Shown here: in pieces, positions 16,313 through 25,942 of the stretch
How positions within the stretch are numbered: the stretch's first letter is position 1
How the letters are laid out: every line of letters begins with the position of its first letter
Source: Fibrobacter sp. UWH4
GTDB lineage: Bacteria > Fibrobacterota > Fibrobacteria > Fibrobacterales > Fibrobacteraceae
Direction: 5' to 3'
Length of the DNA: 64,000 nt
Assembly (NCBI RefSeq): GCF_900142475.1
Contig: NZ_FRAY01000005.1
Location: forward strand, 1 to 64,000
Made by a program: the position numbers and the translations under genes
Notes under the pieces: model-generated
Database searches by the model: none
Told to the model about the DNA's origin: nothing
The model's input: the letters and a program-made list of their open reading frames with translations, nothing else

Positions 16313-17038
16313 ATGCGAATACCATCTTTTGCTATCGCTGCAGTTTTGACATCAGTGTCCATTGCTTCGGCTAGTTTTAGTGATTACCGCGACCGTGACG
16401 TGTTGCGCTTTACTCCCAAGGAACCTAAGCCGTTCCAGCAGAATAAGGATGTCGCCTCGATTGTGATGCGCGAAGGCATTCCTCGCGGCGGTGGATACAC
16501 CTACCAGTATCCCCGTGAAAACCCCGAACCGTTTATGACCGATGCCGCCGGTGCCATGGAAGGCGATCTGGCAATGCAGGTCGAACTTATTGCCAGTGAC
16601 TATTCCGGCGTGGCTATCTGTATTGCGGGTTCTGTCGACCTGACCCCGTATTTCGAAGATGGTGCCCTGGAATTCTGGATCAAGGGTGCCGAAGGCGGTG
16701 AAAACGCCCTGTTTGTGCTTCTGGACGACGGCGTCAAGAGCAACGGCGAATCCCTCCAGGTGAAGCTCCGTTCCAAGAGCTTCGGTGACATTACCAAGGA
16801 ATGGAAACACTTCAGCATCCCCCTCAAGACCTTCGGCGAGACCGGTGTGTACTGGGATGCCAAGAACACCCGCGAAGTCATGCTCCCGTTCAGCTGGGCA
16901 AACTTCAAGGGTTTCCGTATCGAAGTCCGTAAAGACGAAAACACCGCGTTTAAGGTCTGGCTGGATGATATCGTCATCAAGAAGACGATGCCTGAATACA
17001 TGGGCCCGGCCAACTATCCGTTCCGCAATGAGTTTTAA
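16313..17038 (+). CDS. exported carbohydrate-binding-like (galactose-binding fold) protein, first gene of the barrel operon
   Basis: A 241-residue protein with a signal peptide (cleavage near ASASF). The rest is one beta-sandwich-like domain: GALEFWIKGAEGG, WKHFSIPLKTF and FKGFRIEVRKDENTAFKVWLDDIVI follow the pattern of CBM11-like and other galactose-binding-fold modules. It has no catalytic motif and no lipobox. It is the first gene of a six-gene cluster with spacings of about 12-14 bases. A glucan-binding role at the periplasm or surface is inferred from fold and neighbours. Confidence 0.75.
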   Translation: MRIPSFAIAAVLTSVSIASASFSDYRDRDVLRFTPKEPKPFQQNKDVASIVMREGIPRGGGYTYQYPRENPEPFMTDAAGAMEGDLAMQVELIASDYSGVAICIAGSVDLTPYFEDGALEFWIKGAEGGENALFVLLDDGVKSNGESLQVKLRSKSFGDITKEWKHFSIPLKTFGETGVYWDAKNTREVMLPFSWANFKGFRIEVRKDENTAFKVWLDDIVIKKTMPEYMGPANYPFRNEF

Positions 17039-17049
17039 TGAGGATTTTC

Positions 17050-19281
17050 ATGCATAAAAGAATAAGCTGCTTAGCTTTGGGCTTATTGGCCGCTGCTTCA
17101 TGGGCTGTCGAAACTCCCGAAGAACAACTGGAACGTGTGGATGCCCGCATGGACTCCTTGGCGGAATATGCCGCTTCTACCGTTGTCGGTAAGGACGACC
17201 GTCCGGTTGCCATCTCGGGCGACCTGACCATCCGCCTCAAGCATTTCGACTATTACGAATCTTCCGACTTGCAGATGAACGACCGTCAGCGTACGCTCAT
17301 CCAGTCTGCACTGAACGTGGGTATCGTCGTTTCCCCGTCTTCGTTCTTGACGGTGTTCTCCAACCTCTACCTGCCGTTCGACTTCTCCGGCTACTTCGAG
17401 AACAGCAACGCGACTGCTCCGAACTCCGGCGAATTCAACCACGCACAGCGCGTCCCGTTTGACCACTGGACCGACTACTACGGTGTTTCCACCAACGAAA
17501 ACATGCTGGCCGGTATCGATATCCGTGCAGGCGGCTTTGGTGCGACCCTCCAGGCCGGTGGCGTTATCTGGGCGAATAGTAGCCCCCTTACCATGTGGGA
17601 ACGCGAAACCATGGCCCGCTTCGCTTCGCAGTACGAAACCTTCGAAGACGAAAAGGTCGTGAGTACCTACTATAAAGAAAAGAACTTCCACCCGGTCAAG
17701 GAAGGTGGCCGTGCATTCTGGACCAACCGTTCCTTCGGTGGTATCTTCCTCGATGTGCACACCTTGCCGTACAACATGAAGGCTCAGTTCATGCTGTCCC
17801 AGCCGATGGATGCCGACATCGCGACCCGCGACGGTACCAGAATGTTGGGTGGCCAGCCGGGCGAACTGGAAATGGTCGGTACCTACGACTTTGACGGTAT
17901 GGTCTATCACGGCCGCATCGCCAAGGAAAAGATCCAGGTGGCCGGTGCCGACATGACCGTCGGTGCGAACTATATGGGTGTCGATTTCGAAAATACCGCT
18001 ATCTACGAACCGGAATACTCCTTCAAGGATGCCGACGGAAACGCCTACGTTGTCGACAACCATGTGGCCTCTATCGACATCAAGGGTAACCTCACTCCCA
18101 AGTTCTACTTGATGATGGACCTCGCCTTGAGCTGGGACGATTCCACGAAGTTCAAGCAGATCGAAAGTGACGAAATCTACGCCAAGAACGAAAAGGAATA
18201 CTACTCCAGCGGCAGTTCCTCTCCGGCTTTCGGCCTCTACATCAAGGCCCAGGACAAGCACTGGGAACCCATCACTCTCGAAGCGGTCTACTTGACTCCG
18301 GACTTCTATTCTCCCTTCGGTATGACTGATCCGTCCCGCTACCGCACCTGGCGCCAGGACAAGTTCTATGTCGGCGCGGGTACCTTCCGCTACGGTCCGA
18401 ACATGGTCGGTGCCAATATCAAGGTGGAACCGCAGATCGAACTCGGCCGTTTCGACGTGCAGTACGGCATTCATCGCCAGATCGAAAAGGGCGACGACAT
18501 GATCGACTTCAAGTACAACCTGAACGGCCGTGCCATGTGGGAATCCTCCAACTCCTGGACCAAGTTCAAGACCCTTTATACGGCTGACTCCGGTAACGGT
18601 AACGACAAGGCCCGTAATGTGGCCCGCGTGGGTGCCAAGTCCACCAACAAGCTCAACAACCTCGAAGGTGGTCTCCGCGGCGGTACCTGGGAACTCTGGG
18701 AAGGCTTCGTGCCTTATAACTCCGCCGAAGAAGCTGCTACCGAAGAAGCTCCGCAGCATGTCAAGTGGAACGTCAGCCTGGTTCTCGATGCCGGTTACGA
18801 AGTGGGTCACTTCTTCGGTATCCAGCGTAATATCATGATGTCCGTCTATACGGCTCTGTCCGGCGTTTCCACCTCCTTCTCTCCGCTTGCCTACAGCGCA
18901 AACCAGAAGGACATGCTCGCTTGGGACTTGTTCATTCAGTCTGAACCGGCTGTGGCCATCACCTCCACGATTCACGGCTTGCTGATCCTCGGCCTCGAAA
19001 AGATCTGCGCCCCCAACGCCTATGTTATCCGTACGGTCGACGCCAACCTGCCGAAGCAGGGTTCGACTTACACGGCCGCTTATAAGAACGGCGCCTTCAT
19101 TTACGAAGAAGCCCCGATTAACATTACACAGACAGCTCTTGGTTTCGGTCTCGACTGGGACTTCACTCCCCGCGCAGGCTTGCATTTCCGCTACAAGTGG
19201 ATGACCAGCTCCGACGAATTCCTCCCGGAAAACGACTGGAAGGGCCATTACTTCGCTGTTGAAACAAAGATGTGGTTCTAG
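17050..19281 (+). CDS. large outer-membrane beta-barrel protein 1
   Basis: I chose the ATG at 17050 because AGGA lies five bases before it; the open frame also allows an ATG at 17038 that overlaps the previous stop. The 743-residue product has a signal peptide (ends near SWAVE), a short N-terminal helix (EEQLERVDARMDSLAEY) and then alternating amphipathic strands rich in aromatic residues, ending in Phe (VETKMWF), as expected for a Bam-inserted barrel. SSPLTMWERE aligns with SPLTVYMPG and TPLTVYQPM in the next two proteins, suggesting a paralogous trio. I know no named family. It may be a porin or a surface scaffold for glucan binding. Confidence 0.8.
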   Translation: MHKRISCLALGLLAAASWAVETPEEQLERVDARMDSLAEYAASTVVGKDDRPVAISGDLTIRLKHFDYYESSDLQMNDRQRTLIQSALNVGIVVSPSSFLTVFSNLYLPFDFSGYFENSNATAPNSGEFNHAQRVPFDHWTDYYGVSTNENMLAGIDIRAGGFGATLQAGGVIWANSSPLTMWERETMARFASQYETFEDEKVVSTYYKEKNFHPVKEGGRAFWTNRSFGGIFLDVHTLPYNMKAQFMLSQPMDADIATRDGTRMLGGQPGELEMVGTYDFDGMVYHGRIAKEKIQVAGADMTVGANYMGVDFENTAIYEPEYSFKDADGNAYVVDNHVASIDIKGNLTPKFYLMMDLALSWDDSTKFKQIESDEIYAKNEKEYYSSGSSSPAFGLYIKAQDKHWEPITLEAVYLTPDFYSPFGMTDPSRYRTWRQDKFYVGAGTFRYGPNMVGANIKVEPQIELGRFDVQYGIHRQIEKGDDMIDFKYNLNGRAMWESSNSWTKFKTLYTADSGNGNDKARNVARVGAKSTNKLNNLEGGLRGGTWELWEGFVPYNSAEEAATEEAPQHVKWNVSLVLDAGYEVGHFFGIQRNIMMSVYTALSGVSTSFSPLAYSANQKDMLAWDLFIQSEPAVAITSTIHGLLILGLEKICAPNAYVIRTVDANLPKQGSTYTAAYKNGAFIYEEAPINITQTALGFGLDWDFTPRAGLHFRYKWMTSSDEFLPENDWKGHYFAVETKMWF

Positions 19282-19293
19282 TAGAGGTTAAGT

Positions 19294-21621
19294 ATGTTAC
19301 AAAGACTCATTTTTGGTTTGCTCTCTGTTTCCGCAATCGCTTCTGCTACCGCAATTGCCGACAATCAGGCTAAGATAGACAGTACCGTGGACGCCATCGA
19401 GTCCCGCAAGGGTGTCGATATCGGCGGTACGGTCCGTGCCGTCTACAACAAGTCCAACGTGGAATCCGACCAGGACGTGAACGGTTTCAACACGCTCCCG
19501 GACCGCGAAATTGCTGAATTTGTCCAGTTAGACCTGGATATGCACTTCCGTCCGTGGGATTTTGTGGGGGCGAATATCGTGCTCCGCCTGGGTGCAGGCA
19601 TGCAGGACTACTTCGCGAACTCCGCTACCATGGTGAATGCCCCCTGGATTAACCTCGAAGGCAACATCGGTAAGAATTTCCACTGGACCGCGGGTGATTT
19701 CCGTCAGCAGTATTCTCCGTTGACCGTGTACATGCCCGGCGTCGACATCATGTACGAACCGACGATTTTTGCACGTAACCGCGAGATGGCTCAGAAGGAA
19801 GCCTTTATCGAAGGCAACCAGCGCAATCTGCAGGGTCTCAACCTCCAGTTCCGTGCGGACATGGGCCCGACCTTGGGTGAACTCCGTGCTGAAGGTTTCT
19901 TTGCCCGCCTCCGCCGCGCCGAACGTCTCGATACGACCGGTGCCGAAGGCAACCTCCTCCCCGGCGAAGATATCTGGGGCGCTTCTCAGGCAGGTACATT
20001 TGACAAGTACGCCCTGGCGGCCAACTTGGAACTGTATCCTCTGAACAAGAACCTGATGCTCGGTGTGACCTTCCTGGATGTCTGGGATGACGAAGACTCC
20101 AAGGCCTACACCTACTACAAGAACGACCTTTACAAGGCTAACGGTGGTTCTGACTCCAGGTATACCTATATCAGGAAGCCGATCAACTTCCATGACTCCC
20201 TGCCTCAGTCCACCCAGGTGATTGCTGGCCGTATCGGTGCCGACATTGCCGGACTCATGGGCAACAAGAGCTTGATCGCCGACTTGACCGGTGAAGTCGC
20301 CTACTCGATGGACAAGATTTACACCGAAGCTTCGGCGGTTGCCGTTGGCATGGTGCCTCAGTATGACGAATACAACTTGCCCGTTCTCGATGAAGCGGGT
20401 AATCCCGCTATGGCCGAAGGTCCCATTGTTTTCAGGGATGAAGCCGGAAACATCTACGATACGCTCCGTACCATTACCTCCGAAGACGAAATCGAGAAGG
20501 GCCTCGCCATTAACGCGAACCTGAATGTCGGTTACAAGACGGATAGCTGGATGGCCAAGGTCTCCGTGGATTACATCCGCAACGACTCTAGCTGGTACAA
20601 CTCTCTTGCTCAGTCCCCGTCTTTCATCGCGACTCGCGTCATGAACTCCGACAAGGATGCCGACTTGACCAAGTACGGTCCGTACGCTCCGCTGTATTCC
20701 ACCTTCGACGCTCTCTACTTCTTTACGCCGAAGCATTCTCCCGTTTCCCAGTACCTGACGAACGATGACGCCGGTATGGAAAATGGCCAGACCAAGAGCT
20801 ACAACATTGCTCCGTACTCCAAGACCTCATACACCACGGCGACCTACACCCGCAAGGAACTCGCCCTGATCGACGAACTCTCTGACGCCAACATCCAGAT
20901 GGCCTTGCCCAACGGTCTTGCGACCACGAACCGTACCGGTGTCCGCGCAAACCTGGTGGCAGGTTACGGTAAGGATAACTTGGTTGAAGTTCAGGGCTTG
21001 TTCACCAAGATGGACCAGGTTGCCGGTATGGGCGGCCTCGATGCTGCCTCTTACACGGAATTCGGCGGTGGTGCCAAGATCGATGTTCTTGGCCTGCTCG
21101 GATTTAGCTTGCCGCTGGAATTGAGCGGTAGCTACAAGCATGCCGAACGTTCCATTTCCAGTGCCGAGTTCAAGACGGACTTCATCAATGCCGGTCTCTA
21201 TGCCCGCTACTGGAAGCGCCTCGGTATTTCTGCCGGCTTCCAGATGATCAACGCCGAACTCAATGCGGCTGGTGCCCTGATGCAGGAACTGGCTATGAGC
21301 AACCTCAAGGTTTCCGTGGCTCCTGTGATGACGGGTAAGCAGATGCAGTGGATGGTCGGTCTCGACTACACGCTTGCTCCGCATGCCTGGTTGGCCATCA
21401 ATTACGGACAGGCTACCGTCAAGAATACCTACTCGGTCGTGGGCCTGGGTGGAACCTTGCTGGGTGGCGAGTACAGTGCCAGCGACAACAGCTTTGTGCC
21501 GGCAACAGAGACGAACCTTCCTGACTATGTCGCTATCGAGAACCGCGAATCTCAGGCGACCGAACTTGAACATGAATTCACCCGTAGCATCCTTCAGGCT
21601 ACAATCAACGTAGAGTTCTAA
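19294..21621 (+). CDS. large outer-membrane beta-barrel protein 2
   Basis: A 775-residue protein starting 12 bases after barrel 1. Signal peptide (MLQRLIFGLLSVSAIASA), a helix with DNQAKIDSTVDAIESRKG, then barrel-like strands and a C-terminal Phe (ATINVEF). The block SPLTVYMPGVDIMYEPTIFA matches TPLTVYQPMPDLIFEPTILA in barrel 3, followed in both by an NREMA/HRAEV stretch and a strand ending ARLRR or ARIRN. Acidic loops (DVWDDEDSK) could bind Ca2+ or sugars. It is neither SusC-like (no plug domain or TonB box seen) nor OmpA-like. Confidence 0.8.
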   Translation: MLQRLIFGLLSVSAIASATAIADNQAKIDSTVDAIESRKGVDIGGTVRAVYNKSNVESDQDVNGFNTLPDREIAEFVQLDLDMHFRPWDFVGANIVLRLGAGMQDYFANSATMVNAPWINLEGNIGKNFHWTAGDFRQQYSPLTVYMPGVDIMYEPTIFARNREMAQKEAFIEGNQRNLQGLNLQFRADMGPTLGELRAEGFFARLRRAERLDTTGAEGNLLPGEDIWGASQAGTFDKYALAANLELYPLNKNLMLGVTFLDVWDDEDSKAYTYYKNDLYKANGGSDSRYTYIRKPINFHDSLPQSTQVIAGRIGADIAGLMGNKSLIADLTGEVAYSMDKIYTEASAVAVGMVPQYDEYNLPVLDEAGNPAMAEGPIVFRDEAGNIYDTLRTITSEDEIEKGLAINANLNVGYKTDSWMAKVSVDYIRNDSSWYNSLAQSPSFIATRVMNSDKDADLTKYGPYAPLYSTFDALYFFTPKHSPVSQYLTNDDAGMENGQTKSYNIAPYSKTSYTTATYTRKELALIDELSDANIQMALPNGLATTNRTGVRANLVAGYGKDNLVEVQGLFTKMDQVAGMGGLDAASYTEFGGGAKIDVLGLLGFSLPLELSGSYKHAERSISSAEFKTDFINAGLYARYWKRLGISAGFQMINAELNAAGALMQELAMSNLKVSVAPVMTGKQMQWMVGLDYTLAPHAWLAINYGQATVKNTYSVVGLGGTLLGGEYSASDNSFVPATETNLPDYVAIENRESQATELEHEFTRSILQATINVEF

Positions 21622-21633
21622 GGGAGGCAAACA

Positions 21634-23778
21634 ATGAATAAAGATTTGAAGCTTATGGGTTATAAATCGGTCCTCCTTTCTTCGATGCTTGCTGCTTCTG
21701 TAGCTTTCGCTCAGGAAGAAGCCAAGGATACCACTTCTGTCGAAGGTCGCCAGCTGAGCCTGCTCGAAAAGCTGACGAACTTTGAGGCCAATGCGCTCGG
21801 CTTTGCCATCAACGGTAATGCCAAGGCGGGTTACCTGCACTCGACGATTTCTTCGGACGACTTGACTAAGGACTCTCAGTTGGACGAAGCGTCTGCCTAC
21901 ACACGCATGAACATGGTGTTCTCCGTTCGCCCCAGCTCCGAAAGCGTAGCGAAGTTCAACCTGCGCTTCCACAAGGACTGGCAGAACGCTCACCGCGAAG
22001 GCAACAACTCTCCCATTACGACTTGGTGGTCTTATGACGGCTATAGCCTCAATAAGCACATGAAGTTCAACTTGGGTCACATGCGCGTGGGTTACACTCC
22101 GTTGACCGTTTACCAGCCGATGCCGGATCTGATTTTTGAACCGACGATCCTTGCTGAACACCGTGCCGAAGTCATGGCCGACAAGAATCTGGACGGCTCG
22201 AACGACCGTCTGATGCAGGGTGCGAATGTCGAGGTGACCACGGGACAGCTCGGTGCCTTTGATGACGTGAAACTTCACGGTACCTTGGCCCGTATCCGCA
22301 ACGTGGCCAAGAAAAAGGACCAGGTCTTCTTCGACTTTGACCAGTCTGACCGCTATATGACGGCCATTGCCGGTAGCGTGGACCTGAGCGGCGTTACGCT
22401 CGGCGTGAACGAAGTCTACACCTTCGACCGCGTCCGTAGCTCCCGTTCGGTCAACATGTATACCGCACTCGATACTCTTTACTACGATCTGAACAACGTG
22501 CTCAGCTTCGAACTCGGCTTTGATTCCAAGCGCCTGATGCCGGGTGATTTCCACTTCGGTATCGATGTGGAATACGCCCTGTCCTACTGGAGCGTCTACC
22601 AGGATGCATACAAGGTGACCGAGAAGAAGGCGATGTTTGTCGATACTGCCGCTGTCGTGAATCCCGATGGTTCGGTCAATGCGGACCGTGGCTACTTCAG
22701 CTACAGGACAACGACCGAAATCAAGGCTAGCATGGACCAGATTGCTACGGCTCAGAACAAGGGCGCCTTGAGGGTGAACCTCTATGCCGACGCTTCTATG
22801 GGCTCCATTGATTTCGATGCCAAGGCGAACGTGATCAAGGTCGACAAGGATTTCCAGGCTGAACTCGCCATGACTCCTGCCGTGCTGTCGAACATCCCGG
22901 TGCTCAACAGCGATGCAAGCTTCTCGACTCCCATGGCCGACGAACTGCTTTCCGGTGTCCGTTCGGGTTCTCTCGAAAACCTCTACTTCACCATGTACGA
23001 ATCGGTTCCGCTGAACTCCTCGAACATGATGGTGAAGGATCCGACCATTTACGAATCCGAATACAACCGCCTCTACAACAACTTCAAGTACGCTCAGTAC
23101 TATCGTAACGGATACAACAACATGACCTTGAAGCGTACCGACCTGCTCGCTACGACAACGGTGCTTGATCCGTCTACGAACATCGCGATGCCCTACGGTT
23201 ACGCTACTCCGAACCGTACCGGTGGCGATATCGACCTGAACGGCAAGTGGAACGACGCTGTCGCGTTCCGCGTGGTCTTCGGCCTCTATATGGCCGACTC
23301 GGTCAACCTCCTGGAAAATCCGACTGATTTCGCTACTGGCACGCAGTATATGCGTGTAGGCGGTGGCCTCAATGTCGACGTGGCCCGCCTCGCGAACCTT
23401 TCCAAGGATCTTGGCGTCAAGCTGGGCGGTTCCTACGAGATGGCTAACGAAAAGGATGGCCTGGAACGTTCTAGCTCCCGCATCATGGCCGGTCTCGACC
23501 TCTCCTGGAAGCAGGTGGCCTTGTTGACCGGTTTCCAGATGCTGAGCCTCGATTTCGGCGTGCCGTACATGGGCGTCCTGGACAAGTCCTCCGAAATGTT
23601 GCTCCTGACTGGACTTCGCTACAAGCTGGGTGCCGGTGCCTACGCTACCGTGCAGTACGGCCGCTTGACGAACACCATCGACTATATGAATATGGATATG
23701 GCTACCGGTGCAACCAGCTCGGCTAAGCTCGATATTTCCAAGAACATTATCATGGCTGACGTGACGGTCAACTTCTAA
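21634..23778 (+). CDS. large outer-membrane beta-barrel protein 3
   Basis: A 714-residue protein, 12 bases after barrel 2, preceded by GGGAGG. Signal peptide (MNKDLKLMGYKSVLLSSMLAA...), N-terminal SLLEKLTNFEANALGFAING, then barrel-type strands ending VTVNF. It shares TPLTVYQPMPDLIFEPTILA with barrel 2 and the motif MPYGYATPNRTG with LPNGLATTNRTG of barrel 2, so the two are homologous along their length. The barrel would span most of the chain. Function unknown; see the operon finding. Confidence 0.8.
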   Translation: MNKDLKLMGYKSVLLSSMLAASVAFAQEEAKDTTSVEGRQLSLLEKLTNFEANALGFAINGNAKAGYLHSTISSDDLTKDSQLDEASAYTRMNMVFSVRPSSESVAKFNLRFHKDWQNAHREGNNSPITTWWSYDGYSLNKHMKFNLGHMRVGYTPLTVYQPMPDLIFEPTILAEHRAEVMADKNLDGSNDRLMQGANVEVTTGQLGAFDDVKLHGTLARIRNVAKKKDQVFFDFDQSDRYMTAIAGSVDLSGVTLGVNEVYTFDRVRSSRSVNMYTALDTLYYDLNNVLSFELGFDSKRLMPGDFHFGIDVEYALSYWSVYQDAYKVTEKKAMFVDTAAVVNPDGSVNADRGYFSYRTTTEIKASMDQIATAQNKGALRVNLYADASMGSIDFDAKANVIKVDKDFQAELAMTPAVLSNIPVLNSDASFSTPMADELLSGVRSGSLENLYFTMYESVPLNSSNMMVKDPTIYESEYNRLYNNFKYAQYYRNGYNNMTLKRTDLLATTTVLDPSTNIAMPYGYATPNRTGGDIDLNGKWNDAVAFRVVFGLYMADSVNLLENPTDFATGTQYMRVGGGLNVDVARLANLSKDLGVKLGGSYEMANEKDGLERSSSRIMAGLDLSWKQVALLTGFQMLSLDFGVPYMGVLDKSSEMLLLTGLRYKLGAGAYATVQYGRLTNTIDYMNMDMATGATSSAKLDISKNIIMADVTVNF

Positions 23779-23791
23779 GGGGAATTTGAAT

Positions 23792-24772
23792 ATGAATAAA
23801 AAAGTAAAATTCGCACTGATCGGAACGGCCCTGGTTCTTGGTGCCTGCGCAGATTACTCCGTAGACTCCGGTGATATGGCTGTCAAGACCTCTAACGCCG
23901 GTAACGGTGTCCATGACATCGCCTACTACAAGATGCCTTCCGATTTTGACATCGATACTTATCTCGCTTTGAATCCCGATGTCAAGTATTTCCAGATTAT
24001 CGACAGGCTCCGTAACCAAGACAACAAGCCTCGACTGGATTCCATGGCAAATAACGATACCAAGGCCGAGGCTACGGCGCTCTACAATGCCGACAACGAG
24101 GCGTTCCTTGCCGACGAAGCCCTGGTCAAGAAGGCCTTCTTGATGGCCGGATACCCGGAATCCATGTGGGAAGGTGCTGCCGAACTCAACAAGGAACAGA
24201 AGGCAATCGTGCTCCGTTTCAACAAGCAGCAGATTGGTGGTGCTCCCAGTGCTGCCGAAGACGTTGCCTATCTTGATAACTTCGTGTACGATCCGGATCT
24301 TTACGCAATGCATTATGCCGCGTTCGGAATCCTTGACGGTCGCGCCTACCGTGCCTGTGCTGCCGCCGACATTACGATCCCGGCTGGTAACCCGCAGGCG
24401 GGCAAGACGGTCGTTTCGAAGGCTGCCTCGATCGAAAAGCAGGTGGCGACAATCGTGAACCTGGCCGATACCTTGGGTGCAAAGCCCCGAATCATGGACT
24501 ACAGCTCCTACTACTTCTGCCAGAATGCGGCGGATGGCCAGATTTATCCGATTTGGAATGACGAAGGTGGCGAACGCCTTGTTCGTATCCGCGAAGTTCA
24601 GGACAGCCTCCTTGTAGCGAACCCTCCTGAACCCGAACCGACCGAACCCGCTGCAGAAGAGAATCCTGCTGCTGCGGAAACGGCTTCGGAAGAAACCGCT
24701 GCGCCCGCTGCGGAAGAACCTTCCACTGAAGAACCTGCTGCAGAAGAATCTGGTGAAACTCCTGCAAATTAA
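23792..24772 (+). CDS. lipoprotein of the barrel operon
   Basis: A 326-residue lipoprotein (LGAC, Cys19). The ATG at 23792 has GGGGAA upstream; the open frame begins at a TTG two codons earlier. The body is mostly helical (NADNEAFLADEALVKKAFLMAGYP; LNKEQKAIVLRFNKQQIG) with a few cysteines, and ends in a Pro/Glu/Ala tail (PEPEPTEPAAEENPAAAE). The family is unrecognised. In an operon of barrel proteins it may be an accessory or adaptor lipoprotein, comparable in position, though not in sequence, to a SusD. Confidence 0.75.
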   Translation: MNKKVKFALIGTALVLGACADYSVDSGDMAVKTSNAGNGVHDIAYYKMPSDFDIDTYLALNPDVKYFQIIDRLRNQDNKPRLDSMANNDTKAEATALYNADNEAFLADEALVKKAFLMAGYPESMWEGAAELNKEQKAIVLRFNKQQIGGAPSAAEDVAYLDNFVYDPDLYAMHYAAFGILDGRAYRACAAADITIPAGNPQAGKTVVSKAASIEKQVATIVNLADTLGAKPRIMDYSSYYFCQNAADGQIYPIWNDEGGERLVRIREVQDSLLVANPPEPEPTEPAAEENPAAAETASEETAAPAAEEPSTEEPAAEESGETPAN

Positions 24773-24786
24773 GAAAGGGTGACGAT

Positions 24787-25836
24787 ATGTTTAAGAAATT
24801 TATTGCAACATTAGGATGCTCCGCTGCGCTGCTTTTTGCAGCTGAATTTCAGGTAGGAACATATTTCCCGAACTGGCTCCAGTATTCCCAGTTTACCCCC
24901 GAAGATGTCCGTTACGAATTCCTGACGAACATTCATTACGGCTACTTTATTCCTAGCGAAGACGGCTCCAGCCTTTCTAACTCGGACGAAAACGACAATC
25001 CCAACTTCGAAAAGCTTGCTAGCCTTTCCAAGGAAAAGAAGGTAAGCCTCACGGTGAATGTGGGCGGAGTCGGTAACGAAGAGGTCATGAAGGCCGTTGC
25101 TTCTAGTGAAGAAGCCCGTGCCGCCCTGGCCGAAGCCGCGAAGTCCCTGGTGGACCAGTACGGCATTGCCGGCATCGAACTGGACTGGATGCCCGCCGAA
25201 GAGGAAGAATATGCCTCTTGGGGTGCCATGGTGACAGCCCTTGCCGATGCAGGCGTGACTGTTTCTGCGACGGTGGCCGGTTCTCCGGATGCCGCTAAGC
25301 TTTACCCGGCAGAAGCCCTTTCCAAGCTCGCTACGGCGATGGTCATGCTGACCGACCAGATGAGCGAAGAGGAATCCAGTGTCAAGCCCAATTCCGACTT
25401 CTCCTATGCGCAGGAAGTCCTGAAGGCATACGCCGAAGCGGGAATTTCCGCTGACAAGGTGGTCCCGGTCGTTCCCATGTACGGAAAGACCTTCCTGGGG
25501 GCTACGGGTCTCGGCTCCAGCCATCAGGGTTCCGGAAGCGGTAACGAAGGCTACCTGACCTATAAAGAATTGATGAACGTGTTCGACACTCCTGACTATC
25601 AGGTCACGTTCGACGAGGCGACCCAGAGCGAGGTGGCGGTAAGCGCCTCCGAAACGATCGTCTTCAACGGAATTCCTTCAATGAAGTCTCTGGCGACTTT
25701 TGTCAAGGACAACGGATTTGGCGGAATGGCGCTCTATGACATTTCGGGTGACCACAAGGCCCCCGTCGTCTCCCTTTTGGTGACGGTAGGTCAGGTCTTG
25801 AGGCCCGAAATTAAGTATAACGCTAAGAAAAAGTGA
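24787..25836 (+). CDS. exported GH18-like protein without catalytic Glu
   Basis: A 349-residue protein with a signal peptide and a GH18-type (beta/alpha)8 barrel. FQVGTYFPNW starts strand 1, VSLTVNVGGV is the strand-3 motif, and GIAGIELDWM stands where GH18 enzymes have DGxDxDxE: Asp133 is kept, but Glu131 replaces the middle Asp and Met135 replaces the proton-donor Glu. VVPVVPMYGKTF and GGMALYDISGDH are the usual late strands. The protein is probably a glycan-binding, catalytically inactive homologue. It closes the barrel operon, 14 bases after the lipoprotein gene. Confidence 0.82.
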   Translation: MFKKFIATLGCSAALLFAAEFQVGTYFPNWLQYSQFTPEDVRYEFLTNIHYGYFIPSEDGSSLSNSDENDNPNFEKLASLSKEKKVSLTVNVGGVGNEEVMKAVASSEEARAALAEAAKSLVDQYGIAGIELDWMPAEEEEYASWGAMVTALADAGVTVSATVAGSPDAAKLYPAEALSKLATAMVMLTDQMSEEESSVKPNSDFSYAQEVLKAYAEAGISADKVVPVVPMYGKTFLGATGLGSSHQGSGSGNEGYLTYKELMNVFDTPDYQVTFDEATQSEVAVSASETIVFNGIPSMKSLATFVKDNGFGGMALYDISGDHKAPVVSLLVTVGQVLRPEIKYNAKKK

Positions 25837-25942
25837 TTTTGCCCACAAATAATCCTGTAAAGTTTTTTTTGCGAGACAAATATCCTTTTTTGAATTATAT
25901 TATAGCCACATAAACAATAAACCCTAACAAAGAGAGAGAATT

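Noticed and set aside
17098-19248. 716-residue minus-strand open frame
   Set aside because: It is the antisense shadow of barrel 1. The plus strand has a signal peptide, a ribosome binding site and normal composition; the shadow is rich in Val, His and Gly without motifs.
20827-22554. 575-residue minus-strand open frame across two barrel genes
   Set aside because: It crosses the junction of two well-supported plus-strand genes and has no recognisable motif or ribosome binding site.
17050-23778. SusC/SusD-type TonB-dependent transporter pair
   Set aside because: I see no TonB box, no plug domain and no SusD-like TPR lipoprotein; only the genetic setting is similar.
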